Origin: Rhodospirillaceae bacterium | Lineage (GTDB): Bacteria > Pseudomonadota > Alphaproteobacteria > Rhodospirillales > UBA2165 | Direction of reading: 5' to 3' | Assembly: GCA_947467145.1 (NCBI GenBank) | Contig: CANIGJ010000025.1 | Location: forward strand, 1 to 60,258 | Length of the DNA stretch: 60,258 nt | In this document: positions 36,358 through 44,388 of the stretch, one piece after another | How the letters are laid out: the number at the start of each line of letters is the position of its first letter | Position numbering within the stretch: position 1 is the first letter of the stretch | Translations under genes and position numbers: made by a program | The notes under the pieces: generated by a model | Databases searched by the model: none | Seen by the model: the letters and a program-made list of their open reading frames with translations, nothing else | Told to the model about the DNA's origin: nothing

Positions 36358-37623
36358 TTATTCGGCAGCGGCAGTTTGTTTGTCGTGTTTCTTCAAGACG
36401 GGGCTGTATTTGGCCGTGTTGCCGGTCCGCTCGTTGGTGACGGCATTACCGGACGATTTCAGTTTATTGGCTTCAACCGGCAGATCGATGCGCGCGACAT
36501 TGGTGCCGCGCATCACGTTCAGCGGATCGCGCCCGGCCTCGATATCGCGCAACGCTTCTTCAAGCATCTTGCGATACATCAGAATGCCCTTATCTGATCG
36601 GCCGAGGGTTTCACGCGTTCGGTCGGTGATGGCGCCTTGCGTAATCCAGGCGACGATATCTTGACCGCTGTTGTTGTCGAGGATGTCCCAGTGCGGCAGG
36701 CCCGAACCGTCGAGCTGCGGCACGGGCGCCGTGAAATAAGGAATGTCTTCGGGCGCCTGTTCCTCGTACGTGATGCCCGAGGTCGGCGTGTAGCAGCGAT
36801 ACCACCAATAGGCCGTGTTCTCGTCGTCCATTGGCACGCGGATCTGGAACGCGGGCGTCGCCACGCTGCCGCTTTTCAGGTAATTCGGGAACACGACCGG
36901 ATGACCGGTCGCCCAATCCTCGTCCGCCTCAGTTTGGCCTTCGAGGATGCGGCGCTTGAGCAGACCGTATTCAAAAACGTCGAAACCGATCTTTTCGTGG
37001 CGCGACGGCTCGCGCTGCTTTTCCGGCTTGCCCAATTTACGCAGCACATAATTGCGCATGTATTGGTGCAGCCATTCCACATGCACGGGATCGAGCGAGT
37101 TCTCCATGATCTGCAGCCAGTTGCAGGGCACGACGGCAAAGCCGACCTCGCGCACCGCATCGTCCATAACGAACAGATCCCACGGCGGCAAGACGGGCGC
37201 CGGCTTCGGCCCCAGATAGCCGAACACCATGCCGCCCAGGATCGCGACCTCGTAGGCTTGCGTCGTCACCTTGTCCTTGAAGCGCGCGTCGGGATCTTCC
37301 GCCGTCTCATACGGCTGATCGACGCATTGGCCGGTCTCGTCGAAGGCCCAGCCGTGATAGGGACAACGAATGCCGCATTTCTCCGGGATGCCATAGACCA
37401 AGGACATGAAGCGGTGCGGGCATTTGGCTTCAAGCAGGCCGTAGGTGCCGGATAGATCACGATAGAGCACAAGCTCTTCGCCGAGCAATTTGATTGGCAA
37501 GGTGTCGCGTTCTTTCATCTGCGACAGGGCGGCGATCGGGTGCCAGTAGCGGCGCAGCAGATCGCCCATCGGCGTGCCGGGGCCGACGCGGGTCAAACGT
37601 TCGTTCTGTTCCTTCGACAGCAT
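36358..37623 (-). CDS. Rieske non-haem iron oxygenase, phthalate 4,5-dioxygenase type, copy 2
   Basis: A 421-residue paralogue of copy 1, with the same Rieske (CPHRFM, CPYHGW) and iron (SLDPVHVEWLHQ) motifs. The first 200 residues are nearly the same, while the C-terminal catalytic region differs more, including an insertion around GSVATPAFQIR. The difference is where substrate contacts lie, so the two may have different substrates or form a hetero-oligomer. It lies 32 nt upstream of copy 1 and 16 nt downstream of the dehydrogenase. Confidence 0.9.
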   Translation of the reverse strand: MLSKEQNERLTRVGPGTPMGDLLRRYWHPIAALSQMKERDTLPIKLLGEELVLYRDLSGTYGLLEAKCPHRFMSLVYGIPEKCGIRCPYHGWAFDETGQCVDQPYETAEDPDARFKDKVTTQAYEVAILGGMVFGYLGPKPAPVLPPWDLFVMDDAVREVGFAVVPCNWLQIMENSLDPVHVEWLHQYMRNYVLRKLGKPEKQREPSRHEKIGFDVFEYGLLKRRILEGQTEADEDWATGHPVVFPNYLKSGSVATPAFQIRVPMDDENTAYWWYRCYTPTSGITYEEQAPEDIPYFTAPVPQLDGSGLPHWDILDNNSGQDIVAWITQGAITDRTRETLGRSDKGILMYRKMLEEALRDIEAGRDPLNVMRGTNVARIDLPVEANKLKSSGNAVTNERTGNTAKYSPVLKKHDKQTAAAE

Positions 37624-37639
37624 GATACCTCTCCTGCCT

Positions 37640-38914
37640 TCAGCGCGCCGCCGCGCGCTTCAACCTCGCGACTGAATCCGCTTTCGTGACATCGACCGTC
37701 GGCGTCTGATAGCGCAAGGTCACCTCGGCGCGCCGTTCGGACGATTGTTCAAGTGCGACGAGCGCTTCCTGCGTCGCCTTGCCCCAGCGCCCATCGGCCG
37801 GCAACGGCGTGCCGTCGACCACGGCGCTGTAGAAACTGTTCAGACGGCCATCGCGGCCGTCGATATCGCTAGGCACCGCGATTTCGCGCTGGCCATCGTC
37901 GCCATCGACCACCAGGCCGCCGCGCGACAGGCGCACATCGGCGCGTTCGAAACTGGCGATCAATGGGCCGCCGAGCAGCCAGCCGCTCGAGACGCCACCA
38001 CTTGCGCCGGCACCCGGAGGCGCTTCCATGCCTTCGCGTCCACCGCCGTACCGTTCGCCGGCCGCCGCGCGATCTTCCCAATCGGGATCGTACTTGTTGG
38101 CATTCAGCTCGCGCCGCGCACGGCCGTAGCGATCGGGTGCCGCCAGCGGCGCCTTGCCGTCGAAGCCCGAAACGAAGGCGCGGGAATCGAAATGATCATA
38201 GCCGCTGCACACGACGGTGCAGCTGACGTCGTTTTCAAAATCGATGAAGGCCGAATAGGCGCCGGGCACATGACGCGCGGCATCGAGGATCTGACAGGTG
38301 CCGCGCATGCTGCGGATCATGCCGCCAGCGATGGTACGCACGATATCCAATTGATGCGGCCCCTGGCGCCACAACAGCCCGCTGCCCCAACCGGGAGTGA
38401 GTTCTTCGCGCGAACGCGGTTTATAAAGCCAATCGACATAGCGCCAGCTATTGATCATCCGCAGACGCCCGAACTCGCCGCGGATCACGAAATCGCGCAA
38501 GGCTTGCACGCGTGGCTCGAAGCTATGTTTGACGTTGACCCCGAGCAGAACGCGATTGCGCGCGGCATCCGCGATCATGACGTCGGCATCCTCCAACGAC
38601 ACGGCCATCGGCTTTTCGATCAGCACATGCTTGCCGCCGTTCAACGCGGCACGGACATGCGCGGCATGGAGCGTGGTGGGCGTCGCGATATAAAGGAGAT
38701 CGACGTTCGGGCTTTGCGCGATCGCCTCGACCGATGTGAAGGTCTCAGCGCCGTAATCGGCTTTGAAGCGCGCCAGGATGTCGGCATCGAGATCGGCCGC
38801 CGCCGTGATCTTGTACAATGGATTTCGATCGAAGGCGGGCAGCATGTTAACCGCAGCACCGCCAATACCGACGATGCCGACGCGCAAGACGCGACCGGTC
38901 TGTCCAGTGTGCAT
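37640..38914 (-). CDS. Gfo/Idh/MocA family dehydrogenase, possible cis-dihydrodiol dehydrogenase
   Basis: A 424-residue NAD(P)-dependent oxidoreductase. The Rossmann entry is RVGIVGIGGAAVNMLPAFDR and the family motif is GGKHVLIEKPMAVSLEDADV. GSGLLWRQGPHQLDIVRTIA contains the usual catalytic His. Cis-4,5-dihydrodiol phthalate dehydrogenase (Pht4/OphB) belongs to this family. As first gene of an operon with two phthalate-type Rieske oxygenases, a role in rearomatising their cis-dihydrodiol product is the best inference. It is divergent from the LysR gene. Confidence 0.85.
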   Translation of the reverse strand: MHTGQTGRVLRVGIVGIGGAAVNMLPAFDRNPLYKITAAADLDADILARFKADYGAETFTSVEAIAQSPNVDLLYIATPTTLHAAHVRAALNGGKHVLIEKPMAVSLEDADVMIADAARNRVLLGVNVKHSFEPRVQALRDFVIRGEFGRLRMINSWRYVDWLYKPRSREELTPGWGSGLLWRQGPHQLDIVRTIAGGMIRSMRGTCQILDAARHVPGAYSAFIDFENDVSCTVVCSGYDHFDSRAFVSGFDGKAPLAAPDRYGRARRELNANKYDPDWEDRAAAGERYGGGREGMEAPPGAGASGGVSSGWLLGGPLIASFERADVRLSRGGLVVDGDDGQREIAVPSDIDGRDGRLNSFYSAVVDGTPLPADGRWGKATQEALVALEQSSERRAEVTLRYQTPTVDVTKADSVARLKRAAAR

Positions 38915-38981
38915 AGCGGCCCTGTTTTCGTTATTTTTTGTTCTTAATGGGTCGAGGCTACGCCAAAGTTTTCATGCTTTC

Positions 38982-39002
38982 TAATATTTAATAGACATAT
39001 TA
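38982..39002. promoter_or_regulatory. Candidate LysR operator
   Basis: TAATAT-N9-ATATTA inverted repeat in the AT-rich divergent region between the dehydrogenase and LysR genes. It contains a T-N11-A core (38987 and 38999) of the kind LysR proteins bind. Confidence 0.4.
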
Positions 39003-39039
39003 TCATACCTTTTATGCATTAAAATACCGAGGCTGGCGG

Positions 39040-39966
39040 ATGGCACGGCGGGTCAAACTGTCGCAATTGGATTACTTCCGGGCGGTCGGACAGTTCCAGC
39101 ATGTCACCAAGGCCGCCCAGCATCTCGGCATCAGCCAGCCGGCGCTGAGCCGCGCCATCGCCGCCCTGGAAGCCGACATCGGCATTCCGCTGTTCGAACA
39201 TCGCCGCCGCTCGGTCCGTCTGACGGAAAACGGCGAGGTGTTCCTGAGCTATATCGAGCGTGCCTTCGCGGTCGTCGAAGATGGCTTCGAAGCGTTACGC
39301 GATCTCAACGAGCCGGGGCGCGGCAAGATCAAGATCGGCTTCGTGCGCACGCTCGGCTTGGGTTTCATTCCGCAGCTCATCCGTCTGTTCCGCGAGAAAT
39401 ATCCCAACGTGCAGATGGCGCTGATCCAGAACAATAGCGTGGGGCTGGAAACCAGCCTGAAGAACGGCGAGCTCGATCTGATCTTCGTCACGCAGATCGC
39501 GGACACCAAGGCCTGTCTCTTCGAGAAACTCGCATCGCAGGAAATCCGCTTGGTCGTTCCAGCCAATCACAAATATGCCAATCGCGAGTCGGTGACGCTC
39601 GACGAGCTCAAAGACGAATCCTTCATCTGCTTTCAAGAAGGCCACGCGCTGCGCGACACCTTCAACCGGATCTTCCAGTCCGCCGGCTTCAAGCCGAACA
39701 TCAGCTTCGAATGCGACGACGGCTCCTATCTCGTCGGCTTCGTGACCGCCGGTCTCGGCCTCGCGCTCATGCCGCCCAATAGTGGTGACGTCGTCGGTGC
39801 AAAAGCGGTGAAGATTACATCGCCCGATGCACGGCGCGACATCATCATTGCCTGGCCGACGCACCGCTACATCAACCAGAGCACCGTGGCGTTCATCGAA
39901 TTCAGTAAGTTTGCCGTGGCGCCCGATATGTCCTTCACCGTCGCAGCGTCGGATCCGCCAGCCTAG
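39040..39966 (+). CDS. LysR family transcriptional regulator
   Basis: A 308-residue LTTR: N-terminal helix-turn-helix (HVTKAAQHLGISQPALSRAI, then ALEADIGIPLFEHRRRSVRL) and a C-terminal periplasmic-binding-protein-like inducer domain (GKIKIGFVRTLGLGFIPQLI). It is divergent from the Rieske/TTT operon, the usual geometry for a LysR activator of an aromatic acid operon, so the imported acid is the likely inducer. Its stop overlaps the convergent epmB by 4 nt. Confidence 0.9.
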   Translation: MARRVKLSQLDYFRAVGQFQHVTKAAQHLGISQPALSRAIAALEADIGIPLFEHRRRSVRLTENGEVFLSYIERAFAVVEDGFEALRDLNEPGRGKIKIGFVRTLGLGFIPQLIRLFREKYPNVQMALIQNNSVGLETSLKNGELDLIFVTQIADTKACLFEKLASQEIRLVVPANHKYANRESVTLDELKDESFICFQEGHALRDTFNRIFQSAGFKPNISFECDDGSYLVGFVTAGLGLALMPPNSGDVVGAKAVKITSPDARRDIIIAWPTHRYINQSTVAFIEFSKFAVAPDMSFTVAASDPPA

Positions 39967-40985
39967 CCCCGCGGATAGACGTGCCATTCGCCGCCCGGAT
40001 CGGCGATGCGGCCCTCATCTATATAAGACGGGCCGACCGGCACCTTGCCGTGGCCGCCCGGCAGATCGACGACATAGGTCGGCTGCGCGATACCCGATAA
40101 CCGCCCGCGTAAAGCGCGCATCAATTCCTGACCTTCGGCGATGGTCGTGCGGAAATGACTGGTGCCCGGCGCCAGATCGCCGTGATGCAGATAGTAAGGA
40201 TTGACGCGATTGGCGACGAAGGTGCGCATCAAATCTTCCAGCACGGCAGCATCGTCGTTGATCCCTTTCAGCAGCACCGTCTGGCTGATCAGCGCGAGGC
40301 CGGCATCGGCGAGGCGCGCCACGGCCGCGCGCCCGTCGGCAGTGAATTCGCGCGGATGGTTGGCATGGAGTGCGACGTAAACCGCGCCCGAGAATTGCTT
40401 GAGTGCGGCGACCAGGTGCGCATCGATACGCGTCGGATCAACCAGCGGCACGCGGCTATGCCAGCGCATCACCTTCACATGCGGGATGCGCGACGCGGCC
40501 TCGGCGATGGCTGCGATGCGGCGCGGCGACAGCATCAAGGGATCGCCACCGCTGACGATGACCTCGAAAATTTCCGGATGCGCCGCAACATAGGCAAAAG
40601 CCGCAGCCAATTCGGCATCGGTCAACGTCCCGGCCCCGTCCGGCCCGACCATTTCGCGACGAAAACAGAAGCGGCAATAAATCGGACAGGTATGCAGCGG
40701 CTTCAGCAACACGCGATCAGGATAACGATGTACGAGGCCTTTGACGGCGGCATGCACATCGTCACCGATCGGATCGGCATTCTCTTCCGCCGTATGATGT
40801 AATTCATTCCCCGACGGAATGAACTGCCGCGCGATCGGATCGTTTGGATCAGTTGGATCGATCAGCGCCGTCATCTCCGGCGTGATCGCGATGGCATAGC
40901 GCGACGCAACGGCATCCAACGATGCACGCGCCGCCTCCGGCACGAGCCCGGCCGCGACCAGATCGGCGATGCTGCGGAGCGTCAT
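39963..40985 (-). CDS. epmB: EF-P-lysine 2,3-aminomutase (radical SAM)
   Basis: A 340-residue KamA/EpmB-type radical SAM enzyme. The cluster-binding Cys residues are in CPIYCRFCFRRE (Cx3Cx2C), and the PLP region follows (VIVSGGDPLMLSPRRI). It converts alpha-lysine to (R)-beta-lysine for attachment to elongation factor P. The start at 40985 overlaps the epmA stop by 4 nt (ATGA). It is shorter than clostridial lysine aminomutases, as expected for EpmB, and lies next to epmA and efp. Confidence 0.9.
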   Translation of the reverse strand: MTLRSIADLVAAGLVPEAARASLDAVASRYAIAITPEMTALIDPTDPNDPIARQFIPSGNELHHTAEENADPIGDDVHAAVKGLVHRYPDRVLLKPLHTCPIYCRFCFRREMVGPDGAGTLTDAELAAAFAYVAAHPEIFEVIVSGGDPLMLSPRRIAAIAEAASRIPHVKVMRWHSRVPLVDPTRIDAHLVAALKQFSGAVYVALHANHPREFTADGRAAVARLADAGLALISQTVLLKGINDDAAVLEDLMRTFVANRVNPYYLHHGDLAPGTSHFRTTIAEGQELMRALRGRLSGIAQPTYVVDLPGGHGKVPVGPSYIDEGRIADPGGEWHVYPRG

Positions 40986-42037
40986 GCCAGTTCCGACGGT
41001 GGCGTCCATTGGACATCCTCAATGCGGGCCGCACCCATCAAGAGCATCACCAGGCGATCGAAGCCGAGCGCGCAGCCCGACGCGTCCGGCATCGATGCGA
41101 GTGCCGCCAAAAAATCTTCATCGAGCGGATAACGCTCGCCATACAGACGCTGTTTCTCCGCCATGTCGATTTCGAAGCGGCGGCGTTGTTCGCCAGCGTC
41201 ACGCAATTCACCGAAGGCATTGGCGAGTTCGACCCCGCAAGCGAACATCTCGAAACGTTCGGCAAGGCGCGCATCGTCCGGCTTGCGGCGTGCGAGCGCG
41301 GCTTCGGGCAAAGGATAATCATAGAGGATCGTTGCCAGACCATTGCCGATCTGCCGCTCGACGCGATCGGCCATCACGCGGCTGAAGATGTCCGACCAGG
41401 TGTCATCATCAGCAACACGGATGCCGGCACTCGTAGCGGCTTTGGCGAATGGGTCACGCAACGGCACGCCGGCATTGGTCAACATCGCCAATAAATCAAT
41501 CCCAGCGTAACGACTGAACGCATCAGCCACGCTCAATCGTTCGGGCGCCGCCATCGCATCGGCGACACGCGTGCCGTGGCTGAGAAATCTCACCCCAGCG
41601 GCCTGTGCCGCACACAACAAGATCGCCGCGCAATCGTCCATCAGAGCCGTGTAGCTTTCCTCGGCGCGATACCATTCCAGCATAATAAATTCGCGGGCAT
41701 GCCGTGGCCCCGACTCGCGATTGCGAAAGACCCGCGCGAAATCGAAAATCTTGCGTTCACCTGCGGCCAGCATCTTCTTCAACGCGAATTCCGGCGAGGT
41801 ATGGAGATAAAGCGGCGCCGCCTGCCCATCGGGCGCCACCGCCCGGCTGGTGAAGGCATGCAGATGGGGCTCGTTGCCGGGCGAGACCTGAAGTGCCGCC
41901 GCCTCGACCTCGATAAAGCCGTCTGCCTCAAACTGGGCGCGTAACGCCGATTTGACCCGGTTGCGGGTCAGCAGGCCCGGACGACGGTCCTTGTGGCGGG
42001 CCGGGTTCCACCAGGGTTCGGCCCAATGGTCAGGCAT
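40982..42037 (-). CDS. epmA: EF-P lysyl-lysine ligase (truncated class II LysRS paralogue)
   Basis: A 351-residue class II aminoacyl-tRNA-synthetase core without the anticodon-binding domain. Motif 2 is FRNRESGPRHAREFIMLEWY and motif 3 is GCALGFDRLVMLLMG. It attaches beta-lysine to a lysine of EF-P. The start at 42037 (MPDHWAEPWWNP) matches the family N-terminus; the longer open frame runs into the promoter shared with efp. Confidence 0.92.
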   Translation of the reverse strand: MPDHWAEPWWNPARHKDRRPGLLTRNRVKSALRAQFEADGFIEVEAAALQVSPGNEPHLHAFTSRAVAPDGQAAPLYLHTSPEFALKKMLAAGERKIFDFARVFRNRESGPRHAREFIMLEWYRAEESYTALMDDCAAILLCAAQAAGVRFLSHGTRVADAMAAPERLSVADAFSRYAGIDLLAMLTNAGVPLRDPFAKAATSAGIRVADDDTWSDIFSRVMADRVERQIGNGLATILYDYPLPEAALARRKPDDARLAERFEMFACGVELANAFGELRDAGEQRRRFEIDMAEKQRLYGERYPLDEDFLAALASMPDASGCALGFDRLVMLLMGAARIEDVQWTPPSELA

Positions 42038-42150
42038 ATGGGCGCTCTTCCGGTTTGGCGGGCTGGATATTTGCATAAATATGCGTATGTTGCGCCCAGA
42101 AATCAGTGTTGGGAAAAGCGTCCCGGGCACGCCCAAAGGGTAAATTGATC

Positions 42151-42720
42151 ATGACCAAGGTTATCGCCAGCACCGTCCGTAAGGGCAACATCCTCGAAGT
42201 CGAGGGCAAGCTGTACGCTGTCCTGTCCGCCGAAAGCTTTTTCCCGGGCAAAGGCACGCCGACGACCCAGATCGATATGCGCCGCCTGTCCGACGGGGTC
42301 AAAACCACCCAGCGCTACCGCACGACCGAACAGGTCGAGCGCGCCTATGTCGAGGACCGCGAGCATAGCTATCTCTACCAGGATGGCGACAATTATGTGT
42401 TCATGAACCCGGAAAGTTTCGAACAGGTCCCGGTTTCGCTCGACGTGCTGGGCGATCTCGCCCCCTATCTGCAGGAAGGCATGATCTGCAGCGTCTCGGT
42501 CCACGAAGGCGTGGCGGTCTCCATCGAATTGCCGCAGCGCGTGACGCTTGAAGTCGTCGAAACCGAACCGACCGTGAAGGGCCAGACGGCATCGTCGTCC
42601 TATAAGCCGGCGATCCTGTCCAACGGCGTGCGCACCGGCGTGCCCGGCCATATCGTCCCCGGCACCAAGATCGTCGTGATGACGGCCGACGGTTCCTACG
42701 TCGAACGCGCCAAGGACTAA
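42151..42720 (+). CDS. efp: Elongation factor P
   Basis: A 189-residue EF-P with KOW-like N-terminal, OB and C-terminal OB domains. The modification loop reads SFFPGKGTP, placing Lys34 exactly where beta-lysine is added in E. coli. The C-terminus contains [23 protein letters not shown] relieves ribosome stalling at polyproline. The start at 42151 follows AAAGGG; an in-frame start at 42106 has none. It is divergent from epmA-epmB. Confidence 0.95.
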   Translation: MTKVIASTVRKGNILEVEGKLYAVLSAESFFPGKGTPTTQIDMRRLSDGVKTTQRYRTTEQVERAYVEDREHSYLYQDGDNYVFMNPESFEQVPVSLDVLGDLAPYLQEGMICSVSVHEGVAVSIELPQRVTLEVVETEPTVKGQTASSSYKPAILSNGVRTGVPGHIVPGTKIVVMTADGSYVERAKD

Positions 42721-42746
42721 CGTCTCCCTCTGAATTCCATGGATTC

Positions 42747-42781
42747 CCATCGGGCGCGGCGCGAAGCCGCGCGCCCGATGG
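42747..42781 (+). terminator. GC-rich hairpin after efp
   Basis: CCATCGGGCGCG (42747-42758) pairs perfectly with CGCGCCCGATGG (42770-42781) around an 11-nt loop. There is no T-tract, so it may need Rho or act in mRNA stability. Confidence 0.6.
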
Positions 42782-42859
42782 TGGGATCGCGCCCGCGATA
42801 AGGCGTGGTGACGCGGCGCTCCGTGCACGCTAGGATTGCCCTATATCAGGGAGCCTTAC

Positions 42860-43621
42860 ATGACCAAACAAATGCAAGATAAAGTCGCCATCGTCACCGG
42901 AGCCAGCAGCGGCATCGGGCGCGGTATCGCCGAGATGTTCGCCGCCGAAGGGGCGAAAACCGTTCTCGCCGCGCGCCGCAAAGGCGAGCTCGACGAGATC
43001 GTCGACGCCATCACCAAGAAGGGCGGCACGGCCATGGCGGTGCCGACCGACGTGACCCAGGAAGATCAGGTCCTGGCCCTGTTCGCCAAAACCAAGCAGG
43101 CCTATGGTCGCATCGACGTGACGGTGAACAATGCCGGCGTGCCGACGCATATTCCGACCGAAGAGATCACCTTGGAATATTGGAACCAGGTGATGGCGGT
43201 GAACCTCACCGGCGTGTTCCTGTGCGCGCGCGAAGCCATCCGTTATATGAAGGCGCAGACCAATCCGCAGGGCGGGCGCATCATCAATATGGGCAGCATC
43301 TCGGCCAAGACGCCACGCCCCGATTCAATCCAATACACGGCAACGAAGTTCGCGATCCAAGGCATGACGCATCAGATCACCCAGGACGGACGCAAATACG
43401 GCATCGTATCGTCGGTGATCCATCCGGGTTCGACCTTCAGCGGCTTCAGCGCCGGTCGTCGTACTGGTCCCGGCCCGGGCGCAACACCGCAGGAATATTC
43501 CATGGATCCGGCCGACGTCGCACGCGTCGCGGTTCTCATGGCGTCCTTGCCGGACGAGGTCAATCTGTACGAAGCGACCATCCTACCGAACCAGATGCGG
43601 TCGTTCATCAGCCGCGGTTAA
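42860..43621 (+). CDS. Short-chain dehydrogenase/reductase
   Basis: A 253-residue classical SDR. Cofactor motif TGASSGIGRG, NNAGVP, catalytic Ser in INMGSIS and YxxxK as YTATK. It oxidises an alcohol or reduces a ketone with NAD(P). The preferred ATG at 42860 follows GGGAG; an upstream TTG at 42836 is unlikely. It converges on the class II aldolase-like gene, with a terminator between. Confidence 0.9.
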   Translation: MTKQMQDKVAIVTGASSGIGRGIAEMFAAEGAKTVLAARRKGELDEIVDAITKKGGTAMAVPTDVTQEDQVLALFAKTKQAYGRIDVTVNNAGVPTHIPTEEITLEYWNQVMAVNLTGVFLCAREAIRYMKAQTNPQGGRIINMGSISAKTPRPDSIQYTATKFAIQGMTHQITQDGRKYGIVSSVIHPGSTFSGFSAGRRTGPGPGATPQEYSMDPADVARVAVLMASLPDEVNLYEATILPNQMRSFISRG

Positions 43622-43628
43622 GCAAGAC

Positions 43629-43657
43629 GCGGCTCGGTCCAATTCAGATCGAGCCGC
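43629..43657 (+). terminator. Intrinsic terminator after the SDR gene
   Basis: GCGGCTCG (43629-43636) pairs with CGAGCCGC (43650-43657), followed by TTTCTTGT. It lies between two convergent genes. Confidence 0.7.
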
Positions 43658-43668
43658 TTTCTTGTCGC

Positions 43669-44388
43669 CTAGCGCGCGGAACTCATCCCGCAACGTTCCG
43701 CCCAATATTCCCAGGCGCGCGATTTCTCATAGATGAACGGCGTTTTCGACATGATGTCGATCTCGCCATCGCTCATATAGGTGATGTCGCCAAAGCGCAT
43801 CGCCTCGGATTGCAGCTCGGCATTGACCTTGAGATACACCGCCTTGTGCACGGCGTCATAGATCGACGAACCCGCGACAACACAGCCATGGCCACGCATC
43901 AGGGCCACCGGCCGGTCGGCCAGGAACTTCGCAAGGTCGCGGCCCTGATCCATGTTCATGACCAGCAGGTTGGTATCGCCGAATGTATCGCGGATGTCCC
44001 AGACGGGAACTTCCTTGCCGATCGTCGCCGCAACATGAAGGACGGGGCGTAGCTTGACGTTCTTGCTCAGGCCGAAGGGAATGATCTCGTTGGCATGGTT
44101 ATGGACGACCGCCTGCACATCGGGGCGCGCCTGATAGACCGCACCATGGATCGGGCGTTCGCCATAGATGCGCCGCCCGCGCAGATCGATCGGGTTACAA
44201 TCCAGATCGAATTCCATGAGGTCGTCGAGCGTCACCAGTTCCGGACTGAGCGAGCGCGACATGAAAAAGCGATCGGGGCGATCGGGATGGCGGATGCTGG
44301 CGTGGCCGTAGCCATCCACGACGCCTTCGTGGGCCAGGATCCGATTGCCGACGACGAGTTCCCTGAGAAGTTCATCGAGCTTGCTCAT
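43669..44388 (-). CDS. Class II aldolase/adducin family protein, second copy in window
   Basis: A 239-residue class II aldolase fold. Zinc histidines in VVHNHANE (HxH) and MRGHGCVV. It differs clearly from the protein at 31050, so it is not a recent duplicate. The start at 44388 overlaps the upstream SBP stop by 4 nt (ATGA). Being coupled to a peptide-type SBP and next to an FAH-family gene suggests a role in an aromatic-acid or sugar-acid route rather than central metabolism. Confidence 0.82.
   Translation of the reverse strand: MSKLDELLRELVVGNRILAHEGVVDGYGHASIRHPDRPDRFFMSRSLSPELVTLDDLMEFDLDCNPIDLRGRRIYGERPIHGAVYQARPDVQAVVHNHANEIIPFGLSKNVKLRPVLHVAATIGKEVPVWDIRDTFGDTNLLVMNMDQGRDLAKFLADRPVALMRGHGCVVAGSSIYDAVHKAVYLKVNAELQSEAMRFGDITYMSDGEIDIMSKTPFIYEKSRAWEYWAERCGMSSAR

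Noticed and set aside
34934..36664. Plus-strand open frame of 576 codons across the first Rieske gene
   Set aside because: Antisense shadow; the minus strand carries intact Rieske and iron-site motifs.
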